Assembly (NCBI GenBank): GCA_038363925.1
Contig: JAQQWL010000012.1
Location: forward strand, 372,001-436,000
Length of the DNA stretch: 64,000 bases
Direction of reading: 5' to 3'
Origin: Apiospora phragmitis
Lineage: Eukaryota > Ascomycota > Sordariomycetes > Amphisphaeriales > Apiosporaceae
Shown one piece after another: positions 57,536 to 64,000 of this stretch; positions within the stretch are counted from its first letter, which is position 1, and the number at the start of each line of letters is the position of its first letter. A program made the translations under genes and the position numbers. The notes beneath the pieces were generated by a model that searched no databases, had not been told where the DNA came from, and was given only the letters and a program-made list of their open reading frames with translations.

Positions 57536-58231
57536 CTTCCTGGTGTTGTGTGGTTTCTGGTGGGGGTGAGAGGGGTTCAGAAGAGAGGTGTTGTGAGGGT
57601 GCTGTTTCCTGTTCGATGGCCGGCCACTTAGATGCTTCCTTTTATATATTTAAAATTACCGCAGATGTACTGGACAAGCAAGATGACCTTTAAGTGTGAT
57701 ACGATGCCAGGAGATTTGCATGAGAAGGTTTTTGGAGGATCAGGTGCTGCCAACTCTCAAAGAACAGCTCTCCACCAACGACGTCAACCCTCAAACGTGG
57801 GTCTTCACGGCTATCGCCGATAGAGAAAACTTACCAGCCACATCCTCCTGTGGATCAATTCTCGGTCACTAGCAGTAAGCAATTCTTGCAGTATATTGCG
57901 AAACATTTGGAGTCGCGATACGTGGTCGATTCTTCTGAAGAAGGCGAAGCAGCAGCAATGGTCTTGAAGGACTGGCCAAGCGGGTGATGGATGATAGCAG
58001 TAGAGCAAAATGCCCCTCCCTCCATTCTTCTTGCACGCCAATTTGGGTGATCTAGCTAATCCAGGGGCATACCCCCCGATACAAGGGGCACAGCGATTGG
58101 AGACTTGCCTTCAACCAGACCGAGATAAGGACAAATATTAACAGGAGCGTACATGAGAAGAAAATCAACTGTCGCTGCATTTCGAATGCAATTAATGTCA
58201 CGAGAAACGCAAAGTACCATGGATCAAGTTG
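57536..58231. other. Promoter of the bisphosphatase gene and 3' region of the dehydrogenase
   Basis: No gene. The SBPase-like gene's TATA box is listed separately. Confidence 0.5.
57642..57648 (-). promoter_or_regulatory. TATA box of the bisphosphatase gene
   Basis: TATATAA on the minus strand about 107 nt upstream of the ATG at 57535. Confidence 0.55.
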
Positions 58232-59108
58232 TCACCAACGCATTGACTCAGGGGTAAACCAAAGACAAGGAATGATTGACACTTGCAAACACGCATCTCC
58301 CTCTCCACCGCAACACTCCTTTTTCACCAAGGCAGCTCCTCCCCCCTTGTACGTGACACATTTCCCCGACACGTTCTCCCGCGTCGCCCTGTCAATCACC
58401 TCGAGCATGCCCCGGACGCTGCCCTCGACCGTCTCGGGCAGCCGGCCCTGGAACCCCCACTCCGAAGCCGCGTGCGCGCCCGCGCGCGTCTGGACCCAGC
58501 CCGGGTGGAGCGCGACGGCCACGAGTCCGCCGCGCTCGTTCTCGTTGTGCAGCGCCCGCGTGATCCAGTTGAGCGCCGCCTTGCTCGCGCCGTACGCGCC
58601 GCCGGGCGCTTCCTGCTCCGTGATGCAGCCGACGCTCGAGCTGACCATGATGACTTTCGGAGGGTGGCTATTGGGTTTTAGGGCTGGTCATCACCATGCG
58701 CAGCCGCAGGGCTTGGAACAGCGCCAACGGCGCGATGGCGTTGGTCTCGAACGCGGCGCGCAGGTCCACGGTGGCGGCGTCCGCGATGGGGAGCATGGGC
58801 ACCATGCGCCCGGCGTTGTTGATCAGGACGTCGATGCGGTCGGCGAGGGCGAGCGGGACGGCCGCCAGGACCTGCTCGCGGGTCGGGGCGGTCGACAAGT
58901 CAAGCACGACGACCTCAGCCCTGCTGCCGTTCCCGGCGCCGGTGTGTGTCAATTCTTGTCGCAGGCCGTCAGCCGTCTCGTCGTTGCGGACGGTGGCGAC
59001 GACGGTGGTGTGGGGGCGAGACAGGAGCGCCTTGACGAGACCGAGGCCGAGGCCCCTATTCGCGCCTGTCACTAGGTAGACCGTGTTTGTCGGAGAAGCA
59101 GATGCCAT
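58232..59108 (-). CDS. Short-chain dehydrogenase/reductase (apparent 1-nt frameshift)
   Basis: NAD(P)-dependent oxidoreductase of the SDR family. The cofactor motif TGANRGLGLG is at residues 14-23, the NNAG motif (INNAGRMVP) follows, and the catalytic YGASKAAL with the preceding SSSVG segment is present. The frame breaks at an A4 run (plus-strand TTTT, 58676-58679): the first half ends in TSPKTQ and a stop, while the second resumes with PPKVIMVSSSVG in another frame. One A fewer gives 291 residues and reads smoothly through the break. The C-terminus (about 35 residues after VTYKGGGAALV) is longer than usual for the family. Substrate unknown; similar enzymes reduce polyketide or other carbonyls. 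Confidence 0.87.
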
Positions 59109-59139
59109 CTTGGAATTGAGGTTCGATCAGGCAAAGAAA

Positions 59140-59153
59140 GGGGGGGGGGGGGG
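59140..59153 (+). repeat. Poly-G tract (14 nt)
   Basis: Uninterrupted run of 14 G, in the SDR 5' leader. Such runs are unstable and hard to sequence. Confidence 0.9.
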
Positions 59154-59233
59154 TTCTAGCAATCTTTAGAGAAATGGACTAGTGAGTTCTTCTGGTAAGA
59201 TTGATTATGAAGGAGGATCCCTCTGGAAAGGGG

Positions 59234-59241
59234 TATTTATA
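59234..59241 (-). promoter_or_regulatory. TATA box of the SDR gene
   Basis: Consensus TATAAATA on the minus strand about 126 nt before the ATG at 59108, at the centre of the inverted repeat GGGTATTTATACCC. Confidence 0.6.
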
Positions 59242-59852
59242 CCCAAGAAATGTTCGTGTCGGCTGGGAATTGTTCCGGTCGCTTCGTCGGTGCGTGAGAG
59301 CTGAGCTGACAAGAAGATCGTTGGTGAGCCCTGATGCGGGAACCTCGAACTTTTCGACCTTCGGACCCCCTGAACTGCCCTCTTCTTCAAAGCAACTCAG
59401 CTCCGGGGGCAGATAGTATACCTTCATTTTTATTACTTCCTCTCTGATATGCTACTTAACGTATTAGTTTCGCTTTTGGTGCCGTTCCGTAGATTCCCAA
59501 TAGGCTGCTGCGCTGCCTGCTCAGGGGAGGTGTCACGAAGCAAACCGCAATTCTCGCACAGCAAGCCTGAAACGGCGATCCACGTCAGATTGAACAGATA
59601 GTTGATCGTTTTGATCGCCAATCCTCAAATCCGGAGTGCTCCGGCGTGGTAGCCTGCCTGCGGCCTAGTCGTTTAAGAAGACGGGTGGTAAGCTTAAGTT
59701 GTTCCCCTTCAGATTACGGGATCACACTCTTTCAAAATCACCACTAGCCTAGTATGCCAAGCGATCAAAGCGGATTCTTGACCAAATGCACAACTTTTAC
59801 ATTGTCCGGATCCGGGGTGGCAAAATGACTTATGTGTCATCGCCAGATCTAC

Positions 59853-60189
59853 CTACATGTCCTGGGAGTGCAGGAACTGTCCTTCCAAATCCATTTGAGC
59901 TTCATAGAGCGGCAGTTGCAGATTGTCATGGAGGCTCCCAAATCCATCGTCCGCAAGGCTCACCCCAGGCAGCACGGGGTATTCGAAGGGGTCGTTCAGC
60001 AGGAAGTCCATCGGGTTCGTCGTGGTGGGTTGGTAATGATGATGACCGGAGAAGGCCTGCTGCTGCTGCTGCTGCTGCAATGGGCGCGCGTGCTGGAGCG
60101 CTTCCATACTGACTCCCCGAGACGACGTTGGACTGCCCGGGGAGGATATGGATGCATCAACATGCCATGGCCTCTGTGGGGCTATGCCT

Positions 60190-60223
<34 letters not shown>

Positions 60224-63185
60224 GCATGGACGGAGGGACATAGCCCGGGAGGAACCTAGTGTGTGAGTTTTCACAGCTCGACGCTTCGTATGGATTCTCT
60301 CGTGCCGTTGAGAATTCGGCGGACCTGAAACGCACGGGCAGATGATCGAATATCGACTGCGGGAAGGATTGAATTAGTCCACCTGTTGTTGTCCAAGATC
60401 CATCACCAGGACTTCTTCACTACCACTCACATTCAGAGCAACAGTCACACGGTCAGCCGCAAGACTCCGCTGCGTCAGACTCGAGATACAGTCCTTGCCC
60501 AGCTTGGCGTCGGCGAACAGATCAAACGCGCCCGGCTGGTTCGGGTTGTTCACCACGTACAGCAGCAGGCTGAGGACGGCGAAGAACTGCGTGTACGTGA
60601 TGAACCAGTAGGGCCCGATCAAGACGGCCTGCTTCCGGATCTCGAGGCCGATGTGGATGATGTTGCGGCACACGTTGATGCCCGCGGTCGCGAGCGCCAG
60701 GTACCGTTCGTCGGCGTGGTGCTCGGTCGTCGCCGCCGGCGACCGCTGCGAGGAGGAGTAGTACTGGAGAAATGGGCGGTAGAGCATCATCTGGACGTGG
60801 GCGTAGGCGAAGCGGAGGAGGATCTTGACCCTAGGATCGGGGCGGCGCAAGCAAGTAATTAGTACATGGTTTCCTTCTTCCTTCTACTTAAGCTCTGAGG
60901 CGCCGAGCGTGTCGGAAAGCTACGCCCAGTAACATTGTGATGGATGTGCTGCTACGCTGAGCACTTGTACGCAAATAAGAAAGAGATCCTGCACTGCGAC
61001 CTACCGATGCCTACCAAGACACGTACATCATCTGCCACACCCAATTCCCATAATGGGATCGGTGTGCCAACCTCGCACTTTGCTGAAGACATCATCAAAG
61101 CTGTCACTGACGAACGGACTTACTGGTACGGCAATACATCCACAACAATAGTAAGCGTGTTGCGACAGTACTGACAAGGTTGGCACGTTGGGCTTTCCGC
61201 CCGTACGAAAGAAAGCTCGTCAGGAGGTCATGCACAGATGTTTGCCGATCGGCTGGAGGGACAACAGCAGGTTTCAGGACACAGTGACCTCGAAGGGGGT
61301 TGTTGCAGGGGGGGATATCATAATGCAAGAATGGATTTGGGGAGGTTTACATACCGGGTGATCTGCAGAACCTCCTGCGGCCCTGCCCGCCACGTGGGCG
61401 AGAGGCGCCCCTGCCAATCATGCAGCTCCTGCTCGATCTCCTTGATCCTGGCCACGCTGATCATGTACGTGACGTCACGCGGCCCCTTATCGGTGCCCGT
61501 CGGGGGGTAAATGTACTCGACGACCTTGGCGAGGATCTGCATCAGTCGGGCATGGGCATTGAAGGCCTCGAGGAACGAGGGCATGCCCGGCGGCGGCACG
61601 CGCACAACCCCCTCCGCCGTGATATCCTCGTCGTCGACGACCTCGGTCGGCCAGCGCTGGTCGACGTCCTTGTCCTTGAGCAGCAGCGGCAGGCCCAGCG
61701 TCGCGGACAGGTAGATGTCCATGGAGCGGATCGTGTGGAAGAGCCGGCGCCGCGTCTCGTCCTCGATCGGCGGCAGCGCGGTGTGCGGCAGGTGCCGGTG
61801 CAGGCCCATGCGCAGGGCCGCGCGCAGGGCGATGCCGACGAAGGTGTGGCAGCCGTTCAGGTTGCCCGTCGCCTGCAGGAACTGGATGGTGAAGACGAGG
61901 GCCTGCAGGGTCGTCATGTCGCAGCACTCGGTGATGTCTTGGAGGGAGTGCCGCGCGGAGGAGTAGTAATGGTACCTACATAGTGTTGGTTTTCCTTCTC
62001 GAGTGTTGATGATGATGACGATATGATCATAAGAAGAGATGAAAGGGAAGAAGGAAAAAAGGAAGAAAAAAAGAAGAAAAAAGGCCCACTTACCCTCGTT
62101 CAATCGCAACGGCATAATGGTCGGGGTTCGTCGGGTCGTTTTCGTCGACATCATACATGGACCCCAAAGCCATGGCCGAGAATAACAAGCCGACGAACCT
62201 TTGCTGTTCCAGCGTGTACCGCTGGGGGCGCTCCTCGTACAGCCGCTCGAACGCCGCCCAGAAGGACGGCGTATGGACGACCCGCAGCAGACAGGACGCG
62301 CGGCTGAACGCATACTCGCAGAGGTCGTGCGCGAGCTGCCGGAGCGGCAGTCGCGAGATGCCGTGGCTGACTAGCTGCGACCAGGGGCTCCTCATGTGCT
62401 GCCGCTCTGACGGATGACCATCTGCAAACGCAGAAGAAGGCCTCGGAGGCTGCGGCAGGAAGGGCATCCGCGAATCGTACCGGGGCAGACCCGGCAGGTA
62501 CTGGGTAATCCGGTTCAGGAAGGCGGCCCCCGACGACATGCCGTGGAAGTTGTACTCGCCCGTGTCGGTGCGGTCCAGCTGGTTGGCGTTCTCGACCAGC
62601 GGGATGAACCTCGCGCGGTGGTTCTCCAGGGACGACGACGGATCGGAGGCGACGGCTGCCGTCGGGGTCGTGGCGATCGCCGAGGACGTTTCCGAGTCCG
62701 GCGGAGCACCAGCGTCGGGCCCGGCGCGGTAGTACTGCGTGGGCGATCTTCCCGCTGACGAGGCCGGCGTGCCGCTGTCCAGGCTGGCTAGGTCTACATC
62801 CGGCAGGAACCGGCGGAGGAGAGTTTCGGCTATGTGGAGCCTCTCTCTCAGTTCCTCTATACCTGGGGATGACGATGATTTGGTACCGTCTCTCCCCTCT
62901 CGCTGAGACACGCGAGTGTACAGGCAGTCTGGAGGAGGAGTCCAATTCAAGCAAGGGTCAGCCTATGGAAAGGGGATTCTAACATTTTCTCGGAAGAACG
63001 AAGCAATTACCGGAGTTGAAGTCGGCGCAGCTCGAACACGGCCGCTTCCCGTCGCATTTGATCTTTTTCCGTCGGCAATCGTCACAGGCTTTTGTGGTTC
63101 GCCGGCGCTTGCGGGACACCACCCTGTGCGGCAGCGCAGCACCAAGTCTTTCGCCGGCGACAGACATGTTGTTCTGCTGCGCCAT
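59853..63185 (-). CDS. Zn2Cys6 transcription factor with fungal-specific regulatory domain
   Basis: DNA-binding regulator, 844 residues, five exons: 63011-63185, 62094-62928, 61355-61975, 60431-60830 and 59853-60356; introns 82, 118, 524 and 74 nt; the sum is exactly 845 codons. The binuclear zinc cluster uses Cys34, 37, 44, 50, 53 and 60 (ACDDCRRKKIKCDGKRPCSSC) with spacing C-2-C-6-C-5-C-2-C-6-C; its last Cys is in exon 2, which fixes the first splice junction at CCTCCAG/ACTGC. A heptad-like helix (ELRERLHIAETLLRRFLPDV) follows, as in dimerising members. The fungal_trans domain runs about residues 230-600 (HTPSFWAAFERLYEE, FVGIALRAALRMGLHRHL, RRRLFHTIRSMDIYLSATLG, YAHVQMMLYRPFLQYYSS). The C-terminus is low-complexity, with an Ala run and a Gln run, and may be an activation region. 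Targets unknown. Confidence 0.95.
60059..60080 (+). repeat. CTG repeat coding poly-Gln
   Basis: In-frame CAG repeats on the coding strand give QQQQQQQ in the transcription factor's C-terminal region. Confidence 0.9.
60187..60222 (+). repeat. CAG repeat coding poly-Ala
   Basis: About 12 CAG units; read in the minus-strand frame they give GCT/GCA codons, a run of about 11 Ala in the transcription factor. A likely length polymorphism. Confidence 0.9.
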
Positions 63186-64000
63186 GACTGTCCGGATACG
63201 AAGCCAGAAAGCAGCATGTAGAAAACTATTGACTGGACAGTTGGCTGTTTTTGGGACACGACGTACTTACTGACAGACGGACAGACAGACAGACAGGAAA
63301 AAACGGCATTGCATCAGTACCGCCAGACAGGCCCTTGTTTGGCATTGTTCAGTTGGGGAGGTTTCCATCCAGACCGTAGCGGCTTGGCCACCCCACCTCG
63401 CGCCGCCATTTGCCTTAGGCGGCGGCGCCCCGGTGCGTGAGTCGCTCCCATTTGGTTAGTCAGACGTCCAAGGGTTTACTTTATATACATGTTAGTCACA
63501 GGCGTTGGAATGAAAGTCATTCCGGTTAAGTATGGGTTCTTTACGAAACAACTGGTGACGGATTGAGGATGGAATCCCTCCAGAGAGAGATATATATATA
63601 TGCTGATTTGCGTTATTTTCTTGCCGTCTTCATCATTGTTGTTGCTGCTAGCGAGCTGACTTGGTACCAGAGCCGGGCATTGGAGAACTTTAACACCTGC
63701 CACGCTGCATATCAAGATGGTGCAGACTTGTTGTAGGTGTTTGGTCGGCTTGATCCGATTTGCCGCGTTTATGGCATTTGATTGGCCTCTTCCGGGCAAC
63801 CGGATTTTAAATACTTGGGGGGCGAATATGTGGCTCTCAAGCTTATGCCCGAACATCCGGCATCACGCACTCTGATTGGTCCAGCAAGCTGCACTCATAT
63901 ATATCCCTGTGCAAGTGCAAGCAGCGATAAACGTGAACCATGTGGTCTGGCATGTGCTCATGCTCATGAACACCCCTCCCCTCCGTTGACGCTGCCCTGC
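63186..64000. other. Transcription-factor promoter and window end
   Basis: No gene supported. GACA repeats (GACAGACGGACAGACAGACAGACAGG, about 63271-63296) lie about 90 nt upstream of the start codon; a TATA tract lies near 63587-63600. Confidence 0.5.

Larger units (their letters stand above)
59109..59852. other. SDR promoter and intergenic DNA with poly-G
   Basis: No gene. G14 at 59140-59153 lies 32 nt upstream of the SDR start codon; the SDR TATA box is listed separately. Confidence 0.5.

Overview
This window is nuclear DNA of a filamentous ascomycete (Pezizomycotina, most likely a Sordariomycete). The genes carry short GT..AG introns of 55-170 nt with CTAAC/CTGAC-like branch points, third codon positions are strongly GC-biased, intergenic DNA is AT-richer and full of TACCTA/TAGGTA motifs, and the families are typical of that group (GH5-CBM1 endoglucanase, GH3 beta-glucosidase, Zn2Cys6 regulator, DUF6594, LURP-one protein, ATP9 precursor, CCT7). 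There are no operons. About 22 intact or nearly intact genes lie in the 64 kb, separated by several long gene-poor stretches.

Layout. 1-3.3 kb: a GMC oxidoreductase like the flavin domain of cellobiose dehydrogenase (cut by the window edge), then a tannase/feruloyl-esterase-type secreted hydrolase. 3.9-4.6 kb: a decayed secreted-protein pseudogene. 6.2-12.5 kb: an Upf1-like SF1 helicase, an arylamine N-acetyltransferase and a small six-cysteine secreted protein. 13.8-16.6 kb: CCT eta chaperonin subunit and a small F-box protein. 18-24.7 kb: GH3 beta-glucosidase, 2-dehydropantoate reductase and CBM1-GH5 endoglucanase, all on the minus strand. 25.4 kb: a relic of a LaeA-type methyltransferase. 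26.7-34.4 kb: LURP-one protein, a secreted protein of unknown function, a single-pass membrane protein, a glyoxalase-like protein and a Pro/Thr-rich secreted protein. 34.7-42 kb: mitochondrial GatB, a DUF6594 membrane protein and an ISG20/REX-type exonuclease. 44.6 kb: SET-domain protein. 49.5 kb: nuclear ATP9. 54.5 kb: a second decayed secreted-protein pseudogene. 56.5-63.2 kb: a plastid-type sedoheptulose-1,7-bisphosphatase homologue, a short-chain dehydrogenase and an 844-residue Zn2Cys6 transcription factor.

How they fit. The secreted enzymes (GMC oxidoreductase, tannase-like esterase, CBM1-endoglucanase, beta-glucosidase) suit plant biomass breakdown: endoglucanase and beta-glucosidase act in sequence on cellulose, while the esterase and the oxidoreductase act on phenolic esters and sugars. 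They are interspersed with housekeeping genes and do not form a biosynthetic cluster.

Two patterns stand out. First, at least eight conserved genes each need exactly one base added or removed to read through, usually at a short homopolymer; I treat this mainly as probable consensus error, but it must be settled before any of these genes is called broken. Second, three clearly decayed genes carry several in-frame stops, many explainable by C:G to T:A transitions, as expected from RIP-like mutation. I see no CRISPR array, rRNA, convincing tRNA or intact transposon, and no obviously new multi-gene system.
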